This document shows positions 20,936 to 31,950 of a DNA stretch of 64,000 bases, piece by piece. Location: positions 26,599,001 to 26,663,000 of the forward strand of contig NC_079885.1 of the NCBI RefSeq assembly GCF_029227915.1. The letters are read 5' to 3'. Under the pieces are notes generated by a model, which saw only the letters and a list, made by a program, of their open reading frames with translations, did no database searches and had not been told where the DNA came from. Position 1 is the first letter of the stretch; the number at the start of each line of letters is the position of its first letter. The translations under genes and the position numbers were made by a program. Source of the stretch: Hydractinia symbiolongicarpus (lineage: Eukaryota > Cnidaria > Hydrozoa > Anthoathecata > Hydractiniidae).

Positions 20936-23900
20936 AAGTGTAGTCGTACTCTTCTATCAAATCCTATACATGACTTCATACAAGAGGTGACATTTCCATT
21001 TGTATCCTTTTAATTGACGTTAAATAAATTTATGTCTGTTTACTCTGTTATACCTGGGATTCTGTGACACAACTCGGTTGGCACAATTTGCAAGCGTAAA
21101 TCCAGATGCGACAACGTCAAATGTGCTGAGTCCTCAATGTATTCGTTTAGGAAGTTATAGAGAAAAAAATTGACGAGGATATTAATAGTTATTCCTTTCT
21201 AGGCAAAATATGAGGCTCAACGCCAAACCAAATAGCTGAATAACACGGCGCGTTTTCGACTTTTAATGTTTCTCAAGCGTCGCGTGTGTGGATTAAGCAA
21301 AACGAATTTTTTAAGGCTGAATCATCTTCCTGATGCGAATTTTCTAGGACGAGTATAAGGGCGAAATTCAAGGGAAACCATAAATGGCAAAAATTTTTGA
21401 CTTGTGGTGCGACAAGGTGTGTGCGTCAGTAATATTTGAAGATGTCATGGCATAATTAGCGTAATATATTAACAGCCTCGATTCCATGCTGTTAGCCTTT
21501 TCGGAATTAGCGCAGCTATACTTAATCTTTTTCGTAAGTGGTGCAGGTTTGACTTTGCCTAACTTACTGTTCTTGGTAGTGAAGCATAAAAGAAGATCCC
21601 AAAAGGAGTTTTGAGAGATTTATTGCTTATCTCGACAGGTTTTCGTCTACATTTGGGCACCAGTATTAAATTCTAGACCTAGTATCCTGTTATAATTCGC
21701 GAATTTCCGAAATACCTTGGATTTGGCATGTTTGGAACTTATATAATTTTGCTATAAAACAAGACTTGAGAGGCTTAAATGAGATGCTGATATATAAGAA
21801 TAAAAAAAAACATCCCAAGGTAAACTGTAATTCTCTAAAAAGAGTCTCTACATTTTAGCCTTTACATTTTAGCACTTTTTGTAGGCTTTGCTACCGAGAA
21901 CGGTCTGTCATTGTCCTGCCTTGCTCCACTTCTGGGAAAATTAAATAAGGCCGTGCTATTCTTAAAACGCGTATTTCAGTTGAATGAAACCCGTATTTCA
22001 GTAGAAGTTATACAATAATTTCTATTTAATGGTAGCATAATATCGTAATGACCTCAATTCCAGGCTATTTCGGTGAGACATTTTAGAATCTATTAAATGC
22101 TAAAGTAACGTATTATCGCGACGATATCAATAAGGACTATTCCAGTAGACGCAAAGTATTAAATTCTTTCAGTAAAGTCTAATTAATAATTGAATTCTAT
22201 CCTCGCAGTAATACTTAAAGGACGCTTTCAGAAGACATCGACCGATAATTCAAATATTTTTTTTGCTGCGGTCATAAAAAGACGTTTACGTTCACTCACT
22301 TTAAGACTTAAATAAACGGCTTGTTTTGGTTATCGTTACATGTTATGTCATCCTATGTTAGATTTTCTACGGGCTAAAGATTAGTCTCCTTACTAAAACC
22401 CGTACTCTGTCTGTCTGAACGTGAGTCGAAAGTCATGTCTGAGGCGATATATAGAGGATGCGCGAACCCGTGGATTGATTCACGGTTTACCGAATAAGTC
22501 TATTTAATAATAGCCTTATTTGTTTGTTTAAAATGGCTGTGCGCAGCTTCATTCCTGGTCCCCCGCAGAGTTGATTTTTCACGGAAGGGAGAACTTTTGC
22601 TTCGTATCCCTTACTTCGTGGTAACAACCAAACAAGGAGGCAAAAAAAACCGATGCTGGAAATATGTACGACCGGCAAATTGTCGTGCATTGTTGCATTT
22701 CTGACCCCGCAAAGTAATCTCATTAGTTCATGCTAAAATGCGAGACCTTAAAAAAATACCTATCCAGAGTTCGAGTTTTTGAAAACATTGACTTTGGAAG
22801 CTTTTTACTTTTTTTGTTACTTTCTGTGGAAAAATCCGGTACAAAGCTTTGTTTAAGTTTTTCAACCGGCTCCTGGGATAACAAGCTTCCCATTTTCACT
22901 ATAAGAGAGCGAATTTCGCTCCCGCGTGTACTGGTTGAATTTTCCACAACGTGTGCTTTCTCTTGAAGAAGATATTCCCTTCTTTTCCAATAAAGTAGTC
23001 AGTTTATATTTATTACTTTCTTCCACGTCCTTGTTTTTTAATCCCTAGCTTGTTTAATCTCCATTTTGCAGGCGCGTTCTTGCACAGCATTAAACACAAG
23101 AGTTGTTTGTTTTGTTTTAGTTTTGGTTGCTTTGACAATGTTTTCAAAATCGAACGATTTGGAAACATTTGAATGTTCGAATTCTAGTTAAAAAGACTTA
23201 TAGAGAAAAATTCTCCGATAGACTGACAAATTTGTTCTACCAACCGAGATGTTCGAGTTTTCGAGTACTCGAGTGATACTGATTATATTATTGCCCTGTT
23301 AACTCTATTCAGGCCAAGGGAACATTAAAACGGGTAACCTAATGCCCTGAAACCTCTGATAGCTATCTCTTTATCTCTTATACTAATACGGAGCTTTTGT
23401 CTGTCTGTCTGTGACTTTTACAAAGGCGATATTTTTTAATTTTGAATAAAAGGACGAAATGATGTTTTCAGAAAAGCAGGAAGCAGATGGTACGGCAAGC
23501 ATACGGTATAACACGCCCGTTATTAATAGCACTATCTCAAAATGTTTCTAATTTTTTTATATATCAGTGCTTTCATTCATGGTACTGTGTAAATACTTCA
23601 GAAACATTACACATTTTGCTAATAACACCCATTTACCCCACAGTGCCCTAATATTACCCCTAGTTACGCTCCACATTTTTTTTCGAATTTTCCCCCGTTT
23701 TTGCTGTTTTTAAAGTATTTAATATTTTCCATTTTGTGCGTTCTTGTAAAAATTCATTTAGAATGAAAAAATTAGTGCTATGGGAGATTTTGCGTTTATA
23801 ACACAAAATAAGCAGTAAGATAAAAACTATATCATGAATTTTTCCGTCCAAAATTGAGTGTACGTTTTTGAAGGACTGGTAGGTAGACTTTTGTTACTGA

Positions 23901-24154
23901 ATTCAGTCTAGATTTTCTTACAATTTTTTCTTGACTAAAGAATTTACTCACGCGCTAATGGTGTGATATGTTTTTGCGTGATAGATATACTGATACATTA
24001 GTATTAAACACTTAATAAAATATTTACGCCAACTTTGAAAAACCTCGCTTGTTTGTCGATTTTTTATGTATTCTTTTTAGGCTTGCAACTTGTTCAGCAA
24101 ATACAAAAATATGACTTCTTCCAGAACGAGGGTACGTGTCTTTTTGTTACTTAC
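20936..24154. other. No gene seen; repeat-like word near 23370
   Basis: Short unrelated reading frames only, including overlapping ones on both strands at 22723-22966 that match nothing recognised. Near 23370-23415 the sequence CTTATACTAATACG followed by TCTGTCTGTCTGT appears. CTTATACTAATACG recurs at about 34168, which suggests an old dispersed repeat. Confidence 0.5.
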
Positions 24155-24715
24155 CGTAGATGTTCGAAAAAGCGACCCCTCCCTAAAAACGAAAATTTTA
24201 AATAAGCGCCCCTACTCGAATAGGCGCCCCCAGGCGGTTATTCGAGTATGAAATTAGGAACAAAAAAGGGCGCTTATTTTAAATTTTTATTAATTTATAA
24301 AACAGAAAATAGCATTTATAAGTACACAGCTCTCTTTTTATCTCTATTTGATAGTCAAAATTCATCTCAAAATGGTTACGTTTTTCCTTTTTCTTTGAGT
24401 TTATTGCTTTGAATGATTTCTTTGTTTTCTGTCATAACACTGTACATGGCTGGCACAACAAGTCCAACCCCCCTATTTCTCTTTCTTTGGCCACACCAAG
24501 AAATTGGACATTCTAAAGTGATAATTGGAATGTGTCCGAAAAGTCCCCCTTCGGTGTTACAAATTCTGATATAGAAGAGGCTGGAAAAGAGATATTTGTT
24601 TTAGCAAAAACATTTAAACAATAAAATTTCAATTTTTTAAATAAGCGCCCCCTTATTCGAATAACCGATACTTTCGAATAAGCGCCCTTAAAACCTTAAA
24701 AAATCATTTACGCTA
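24155..24715. repeat. GCGCCCC/TTCGAATA palindromic repeat element
   Basis: Both ends carry AAATAAGCGCCCC-type blocks interleaved with TTCGAATAA: near 24200-24255 (AAATAAGCGCCCCTACTCGA, then TAGGCGCCCCC) and near 24640-24695 (AAATAAGCGCCCCCTTATTC, then TTTCGAATAAGCGCCC). An inverted GGGCGCTTATTT lies at about 24270. The nested dyads suggest a fold-back element without coding capacity. Confidence 0.6.
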
Positions 24716-24869
24716 TTTTAACCTTGTGTTTTTTAAGGCAAACATTTTAATTGTTGTATATTTTTTTTTGTTCTTGAGTGAGAAATTATGCAATTAGACC
24801 ATGGAGGGATACACTGTTTTTAGACGGAAGTGGATTTGTCCATTATCAAATCGATTCTCTCATAGGTAT

Positions 24870-25081
24870 GATTGAATAATGAAATACTTCTTATTAAATT
24901 AAAGTCAGGCGTCATTTACAAATATAAGTGCAGTGTCTGCACCGCCACTTATATAGGTGAGATGTCGCGTCATCGTAACAACTGGTATTTGCTAGAGATT
25001 AAAGAGATTTTGTTCATAATGCAGGATAGTCCCCAGTTGAATAACAACATTAGATCTACTCCATTGTATTTATACAATTAG
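24870..25081 (+). pseudogene. GIY-YIG endonuclease remnant of a Penelope-like element
   Basis: The conceptual protein has SGVIYKYKCSVCTATYIGE, then MSRH. This fits the start of the GIY-YIG nuclease module at the C-terminus of Penelope-like retroelements: a V-Y-x-Y strand, a Cys-x2-Cys pair and TYIGE in the YIG position. The catalytic Arg helix and final Glu are not recognisable downstream, and no RT was found upstream. It is an isolated fragment. Confidence 0.7.
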
Positions 25082-26099
25082 TATTTAATCTGTAACTATG
25101 GTTACTGTTAAACTTGTATATACTTAGGAAAACTTTGTACTTCGTCGCAAATAATGTAGTTTTTTTGTTGTCAAATACTTCTTAGTTCAGCCAACTGCAA
25201 ATTCCCTCCACTGCGATGCGATTCATATAAAGAATATTTTTTATATCATATGAAGTATTTATGTATTATACTGAATAGTTCTTTTTTCTCAATCGTTAGT
25301 GTACGTTAGCCCTAATTCATTTGGATTTTTTTATCAAACTATCTCCAGAGGAAACTAATGATAGGATAATAATGTGATGAAATTTAGTGAAATGATTAAA
25401 ATTTATAGGAGCAACAAAAATGCGGAAAACGCTTATGTTACTTTATCTATGACGTCATCAAGATTCCGAAAAATAACGAGAATATATGTGTTCACTTAAG
25501 TCTTCGAGTTCTGAATCGAAATTTCAAGTTCTAGTTAAACACTCAACTGAGACGAACAAAAGTTATACGATTTTTTATTTTACAAGGATTCCCAAAGAAG
25601 TATATCAATAGTTCTAAACAATGGCTAATAAATCAAGGGCAGGAAGGCCTGGGAACTAATCAATTCACAGCATCTTGTTTAATAAGGTTTTAGTAAAACT
25701 CAGGTAGCTTACTTTATCAATCCATGGTAGCAAGAAAGGTAACATAGGACGGGGAATGTGCCACCCCCCTTCGTTGATAAAGGATTAAGTGAGTTACATA
25801 AATTATTTGCGTGATCTATTAAGTTAAATCCACGTAAAAAAATGAAAAAACTAGAGCCTAAAATGAAAATGAACGAAATCAAAAAAAAGAAATAAAAAAT
25901 AGAGATCCTGTTAGTAATATTTAGTAAGGTAAGGGAGCGAAAAAATACTTTTTTTTATTAAACTAACCTACAGAAAAATAATATTTCGCATATATGATCC
26001 ATGAAACACGCAAATGTTTCAAAAATCCGCAGTTTTTTCATCTCCGAGGGCACGACGGATTCCGCCTCTCCTGCTGGTTTATTCGTAATCACTTCTTTT
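25082..26099. other. No gene seen
   Basis: AT-rich sequence without reading frames or repeats that could be supported. Confidence 0.5.
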
Positions 26100-26640
26100 T
26101 GCTAGGCTACAAGGTTATGATACCTCTGAGTTGTTATATTTATCTATTTACCACCTGCATACCACAATTTTAGGTGCCATACCTTTTAGAGCTTTAGATA
26201 TTAGTTATTACTTGAACCCACCCCTTAAATTTCTATTAAATACTTATAAACTGGAACTGACAAGTCGCAACACAATTGTATTCCATTAAGGGGAATTATT
26301 CTTTAAAGTTTGGACACGTGATTAATCCGATTTTCCGATTACTTCAGATTTCACCTGAAATTTGAAACAGAGTATTATAAGTTGTTCTAAAAGTAAAGTA
26401 ATTGCATTTAAGCAGATAGTGGTATTTTGGACAAATTTCAAGCTTCTGGTGATGTCACAGAAAAAGTGCTGACATAAGCAAGAAATTATTGCTGCCATTT
26501 TGATTCTTTTATGACGTGCTATGTTTCAGTGTGCCAAGTTGATCTAATTTGGAAAAGCCTATCAAAAGTTTTGGAGGGAATCCACCCCGCCCCTCCCCTT
26601 TCATATGTACAAAAAAACCTGGAGCGAATAGGGTTAAGTA
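26100..26640 (+). repeat. Dispersed repeat B, copy 1
   Basis: Collinear with 40195-40825. Shared landmarks in order are TATTTATCTATT...CACCTGCAT, TTTTAGGT(G/C)CCATACCTTT, TTAATCCGATTT(T/C)CCGATT, GA(T/C)GTCACAGAAAA, TTATTGCTGCCATTTTG and GGAGCGAA(A)TAGGGTTAAG. It ends only about 60 bp before the first ATG of the SET-containing element, as the other copy ends about 220 bp before the RLE retrotransposon ORF. Confidence 0.8.
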
Positions 26641-26699
26641 ATTGTAAGTTGTAGTCATTGCTTATTGTAAGGAATAATGTCTGTATAATAGGAGCAACA

Positions 26700-27110
26700 A
26701 TGTCATTATCATCACTTATAGGACATGGTGTATTTTCATGTCAAACGTACAGAAAAGGAGATGCCCTCCTAACATACCGCAGTGCTTTATTAAGTGCAAC
26801 TGAGGCAAATGAAAAGGCAATGGCATACGCAGACGACGTTGGCAGTTATTTGTTTTACTTCAAGATCGGTAATAAAGAAAAACGCATAGACGGTCCTGGA
26901 TCGGACTGTGTTGCCAGATTTGTGAATGACTCGCCATCGCAATACGCAAATTGTAAAATGATGCTGAAATTGAGCGACAACAGACCACATCTTTGCCTGA
27001 TTGCCGTTAAAGATATATCACCGAATACAGAACTGAGGTACGACTAAGGTGAACTGAAAAAGTTTCTGCCATGGAGAAATAACAACAAGTATGAAAAGCC
27101 ATTTAAATTA
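26700..27110 (+). pseudogene. SET-domain fragment (KMT5A/SET8-like)
   Basis: It follows the SET fold of lysine methyltransferases: GHGVFSCQTYRKGD at the start, then a YLFYF strand, the pseudoknot segment CVARFVNDSPSQYANC (family pattern N-H-S, here N-D-S), HLCLIAVKDISPNTELRYD and finally GELKKFLPW. The last block would normally read D-Y-G; the catalytic Tyr codon is TAA at 27045-27047, and the same frame resumes with GELKKF. The His of NHS is also replaced by Asp. Activity is therefore unlikely even with readthrough. The first ATG is at 26700. Confidence 0.78.
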
Positions 27111-27769
27111 GTCATGCTAAAAATGAAACCTTCTGAAGAACCGTTTAAAGCTAAAACAACAAAACTGTTACTGCTGGAGAAGTATTGAAAGGTGTTTTGA
27201 ATTCAGAAGGTCCTTACAGACAAGAAGATACAATCCGATCTACGGCTGGGAAAGAAATATTTAAAGTAAATCCTCTGTTTCTCCTGTTGCCAAAAGAAAG
27301 CTCTTTAGCTCCATCGATAGTTCTGCTGAGATGCTTCAAGAACCGTACTTGAAAATAGAAGACAAGTATAGAGCATATCGACCGCAGGTGTATCGTAACT
27401 TTGCCATTCCAGATTTTAACTTTGACGATGAGAGTAAAGCAGTTATTTTCCATGCAAAAGGAGAAGAAAGAGGAATTTCAAATATGCTGTGACCCTGTGC
27501 CTAAGAAGTATTGTGAAATTTGCGACCAATCTTATTCAGATCATGAAAAACATCTACAAACTGAGATAAAGATAACAAAAGTAAAATTTTCATGTAAAAA
27601 AAATTTGCCCGATTGATAATTGTCTGCAAGTAAGAACAAATGAGGATCAATCCCGGTAAAAAGAAGGACTCCAGAAATGAAGAAGGTATATTTTCACAGA
27701 GTTCACCCGATAGTTATGAGAGTTCAGGTAAGGAATGCACATTCAGCGAAAGTGAAGAAAAATACGATT

Positions 27770-28900
27770 GGTAGATTGACGAAAATACCGATTGGAGCCT
27801 AGCAATGAGTCTGGGACCAAGTGTAAAAAAATTATTAGACAGATTTTTCAACTACATGATTGGTCCTGACAAAAACCGAAAGGAGCGTTCAATATCCGTT
27901 ATCTTTGGTGACGTGCGGCGAATTTTTGTTGCCGTTGGAGTGAAAGATGACTTAGATATCGTTTTTAGAAACGGATTTCCGTGATCTGTATATCGTCAAA
28001 CATTGCGGTGCCAAAGGAACTAACCCCTCAAGTATCAAATAATATCTGTACTCGCTGATAGACTTCTGCGAATTTTTACTTGCAGAAGACATAGTCATGG
28101 CGAATGTAAAGAGGAGAGACATGCACACATTAATTGAAAAAATTAAACAGTGGAGGAAACATTAGAAAAGGCAGGAAAATACTTTAAAACATAAAAGTCT
28201 ATTGATAATTTTAAGATGCTTGTTGATGAAGAACAGGTAAAACGCTATAATAATAGTGAAAATGCTGCTGCGGTCTTTGAAACATTATGAAACACCGGGA
28301 GTATTGCCTCATCAGGGTCACTTGTAAGCAAAGATCCACTTTACAAGTGCACCACCCTCAGGCGTAACGTCAAACATGACAATCGCAGAATTCAAAAGGT
28401 CAGAGTTGCAAGAAGATGAGAAATGGCTCATAGAAGTGTGGGATCATAAGACAGTTGAGCACTACAGTCCGGTTAAGGTGATTTTAACAACAAAGAACTA
28501 CGAACTGTTGAAGATCTACGTCATTAGAGCAAGTCCTCAACTATCCCCAAAATTTGAGAATGTTTTTGTAACTTGGTCAGGACAGAAAATTAACTCTGGT
28601 GACGTAAGTAAGGATTTCATTTAGCATGGAAGAAAGCAGGAAACTTTGATAACAAAGATGTACTAAAAAATCTAACTGCGAACATCATAAGGAAATCCAC
28701 AAGCATCGGATTAAGAGAAAATAAAAGCAAATTTACCGCTGAAGTTGCCAACCTGATGGCGCATAGTAAGAGTACGGCGGAAGACCATTATTACATAAGA
28801 AATATGAAAAAGTCAGTCAGTATTGGGACGAATGTGGTTACAGATCTATTCTACAAGAGTGATTACCATGACAAAAACCGACCAATAACTACTACACCTG
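27770..28900 (+). pseudogene. Tyrosine-recombinase-like domain, broken
   Basis: An upstream helical region (SLGPSVKKLLDRFF to KDDLDIVF) is followed, after lesions, by MTIAEFKRSEL, WDHKTVEHYSPVKV, FVTWSGQKINSGDV and RKSTSIGLRE. The final block is VANLMAHSKSTAEDHYYI. That last block has the H-x9-Y layout of the terminal catalytic His/Trp and Tyr of the phage-integrase superfamily, and HKT fits the beta-hairpin Lys. Stops occur at 27775, 27982 and 28622, among others. This recombinase type is common in cnidarian genomes, but I cannot name its formal family. Confidence 0.7.
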
Positions 28901-29337
28901 ATAAAACAGCAAATCCGCAATCAGTATGCACCCCTACTTCGCAAAGCAAACGGAAGTTATGGTCTGAAAAAGAAGTGAGTGAAATAGAAACCGCTTTTAA
29001 AATTGAGGAAATTAGTTATGGTTTTGTTAAGTAGAAATGTGAGACAATTAGTTCAATAGATGCTTACCCGAGACAAGTATATGTCAAACTCAGAGTGATG
29101 AACAAAGTGAAAAGGCCTCCGTCTCAGCGTCGTTGCTTGTTTTCAGAAATTGACTTAGATGTGTTGGTATCTCGAGGAAAGAAATTAATCAAGGGCGGAA
29201 AGCTTACTGAAGATAGAGTGGACGAATGTTTTGACGGTACAGGACTTCTAGAAAAGTATTCTTTCAGCCAAATCCGAACTAGATTGTCCTACGAAAGAAC
29301 AAGAAAAAATAAAAAATCTAAAAGAAAGGTAAGTTGA

Positions 29338-31139
29338 TCGACGATTGTCTTTTTTATTAGTCTATAGTGTATTACAGTGGAGAATTTGATTGGATACTTC
29401 CATACCCATTGTCATGAAATTTGGATTTGTTTTGATCTTTACAACAGATGGCGGTTACTTTTTACCTCTCTAAGTTGTGCTCATAGAAAATATACTGTTG
29501 GATCACAATTTTTTTTTCAGCACCAAGAGATGCGACAAGCCTACTACTTTGCGTACTTTGAAAAACACTTTCTTGCAAAATTTTTTGCCAGAAATGTCCT
29601 TAAGGAACTTTCGACTATTATTATCCGTACGCTTAAAAATTTTTTAAATTATCGTCAAAATTTGATTGTGACTTCTTTAATGCTACGACACTAATTCCAT
29701 TGAGGTATCATCGAAAAAAAGTTACCGGGCGTCTCTATTTTATCATATTATTAACGAAAAGCTAAATTTTGCTGTTGTAACGGATCATATTTTAAAGAAG
29801 TCATACAATCCCCAGCAGTAAAAAGATCTCTTGTATTTCGGGAAAGATGTATGGGAGTAAATGTCAATTTTGACGTCACTGTTTTCTAGCACTGGTTCAC
29901 AATTTGCATACTTAGAATGGCGTCATTAAATTGATCCGTAAGTTTGTTCACATATCGGCATTTGTGTTATTTTATTTTGTTTTTTAATGTTTTTTATCAT
30001 CTTTCTATTTTGAGATGAGACTATATGAGATTTACTATTAGTCGTACCATATACACGAATATGTACTTTTGACAATTTTTTTATTTTGTATTCATTCTTA
30101 CATTATGTTCTAGAAGATAAAGAAATGCGAATTTTTTTGAATCTCTGCGACGAAAAAGTAGATTCTAGCGAATTTTTAACCATTACTCTAAACGGGCAAG
30201 CAATAACTTTAAAGTGGGTAGGCTGCAGAATTAGATTTTTCTCACGAGCATAGGTCACGTTAAGAGCGCTGCATTCACCACTCGCGCTTTTTGCGATGCT
30301 TGCATTACCAAACAATCTTTAACATAACCCGCGAAGGTACAAAATTAGAAGAAAAATGGCTGTGCTAACTTCATCCAAATTTCTCAACCTTTGGAGTTTT
30401 TCTTGTAAAGATATAATCGCAGATCCTAATGCCCGTGTGGACCGTAACTCTTCGAATTAACACCTGGGGTTTTTAATAAATTTTTGATTTATATAGGGGC
30501 CGTATTAGAAGGGGGCGTTTATAAGAGAAGGCGCTCAATAAATGTTTGTATTTTTTTCTTTTCTTTTGCCGATGGAATACATATATTTTCATATAATATC
30601 TGCATCATTATCAATATCGTCATCACCAATTATATTAAGAGCGTTCAATGTCGGTGATATCTTCTTTCCATACTTCATATAGTATAGGTATTTATCTTAT
30701 CGGTGAAACTTCCGTTTCGAAGAAAGGCCCTTTTATTAGAAGATCATTGAAAGAGGAGGTGTTTAATCAAGTGTGGGGCGCCTAAAAGAAGAAAGGTATT
30801 AACCAAAGCAGAACTAATTCTCTTTGAAAGTATTACCCTGTCGCCGGCAGGTTTCTCAGGAATAAAACGAATATCGCCGGGTGTCTGTAAAAGCCGCCGG
30901 CATCTTCTTTTTAACAAATGCTTTTCAAAATATATCGCCTGAACTCCGGAGTAAATCATGGGTAATAATTAAAAATCAGTTTTCATATGGTAAATCTGAT
31001 TACACGGTAGTAACTTTAGAAGTTGCTCGACCTCATCCCCAAAGCATCTTGTATATTTTCTGACATCGGGACGGCGATACGAACTTTTTCCCATCCTGAT
31101 ATAAATAAAGAAAAAAGTTTGAAATGTGATTGGAAGGGG
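29338..31139. other. No gene seen; weak fold-back element near 30480-30800
   Basis: An 89-codon-plus open frame at 29377-29694 is AT-rich and unlike any known protein. Near 30490-30535 there is GGGGCCGTATTAGAAGGGGG, then CGTTTATAAGAG. Near 30725-30785 an inverted relative (GGCCCTTTTATTAGAAG ... GGGGCGCCTAAAAGAAG) occurs, similar in style to the GCGCCC element at 24155-24715. Confidence 0.45.
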
Positions 31140-31232
31140 CTAACTTTGGTACCATCAACCTCGTCCCCAGGGCTTTTTTCAATTATTAGTAATGGGATGG
31201 CCCTGGGGACATGGCTGTGGTGCCACTTTAGT
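31140..31232. repeat. Short fold-back element, family C copy 1
   Basis: CCTCGTCCCCAGGGCT (31159-31174) faces GGCCCTGGGGAC (31199-31210) across about 25 nt; GGTACCA and TGGTGCC words extend the arms. A longer relative with CCTCATCCCCAGGG and CCCTGGGAATGAGG lies at 52430-52566. It has no coding capacity. Confidence 0.7.
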
Positions 31233-31692
31233 ATACCAATAATAAAGTGGCAATAAATTCACATGTACGCCTGCAATTTTTAACCTTAACTACTCGCTAT
31301 ATTTGAATTGGTTGGCACCAATACCTTTTATTTGATATGGTATCAATGCAAATCCGTGGTCGAGTCAACAGTTGTTGCGAAATTGTCAATTATTATGAAG
31401 TTATCAAACATTATGAGGCCGGTTGCCGTTGGGCGAGTCGCTTATAAGTTTACAAATAATTGATAACAATTTGGAAAATTATTATCAATTATTATCAATT
31501 ATTATCAATTATTACCAAAAAGGAAAAAACACCAAAAGCCAAGTAACACAGCTCCAAATAAAAGAGATTTTTATTCGAATAATCAGTATTTATCCTAATC
31601 TTGTCCAAATAATGACAAAAAAACATTTCTTATAAGTATATGAAATCCTACGGTAGCAAAGAAAAATGATGCAAATCTATCCGAATATTCAT

Positions 31693-31878
<186 letters not shown>

Positions 31879-31891
31879 TAACAATAATAAT

Positions 31892-31950
31892 AACAATGAC
31901 AATGACAATGACAATGACAATGACAATGACAATGACAATGACAATGACAA
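31892..31950. repeat. (ACAATG)n microsatellite
   Basis: About ten hexamer units directly following the AAT tract, then a short AAT return before unique sequence. It probably arose by mutation and expansion at the edge of the trinucleotide array. Confidence 0.95.

Larger units (their letters stand above)
26658..29337 (+). mobile_element. Decayed composite element: SET domain, zinc finger, tyrosine recombinase
   Basis: One strand carries, in order: a SET domain (26700-27110), a CxxC..H-type zinc finger (about 27510-27560, YCEICDQSYSDHEKHL), an acidic linker (about 27680-27790), a region resembling a recombinase core-binding domain (27805-27980), a tyrosine-recombinase catalytic region (28376-28860), and a basic C-terminus with KLWSEKEVSEIE and KNKKSKRK (28940-29337). 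All pieces look like one former long protein broken by stops and frameshifts. That they belonged to one gene is inference from order, strand and tight spacing. Terminal repeats were not found, so the borders are coding limits only. It could instead be a host gene of transposon origin that has since died. Confidence 0.68.

Noticed and set aside
22487-22966. Overlapping reading frames on both strands with possible coding value
   Set aside because: No recognised motif, no splice partners, and frames of similar length on both strands suggest chance.
29377-29694. 105-codon plus-strand frame after the SET-recombinase element
   Set aside because: AT-driven composition (many Phe, Lys, Tyr), no known motif and no relation to the upstream domains.
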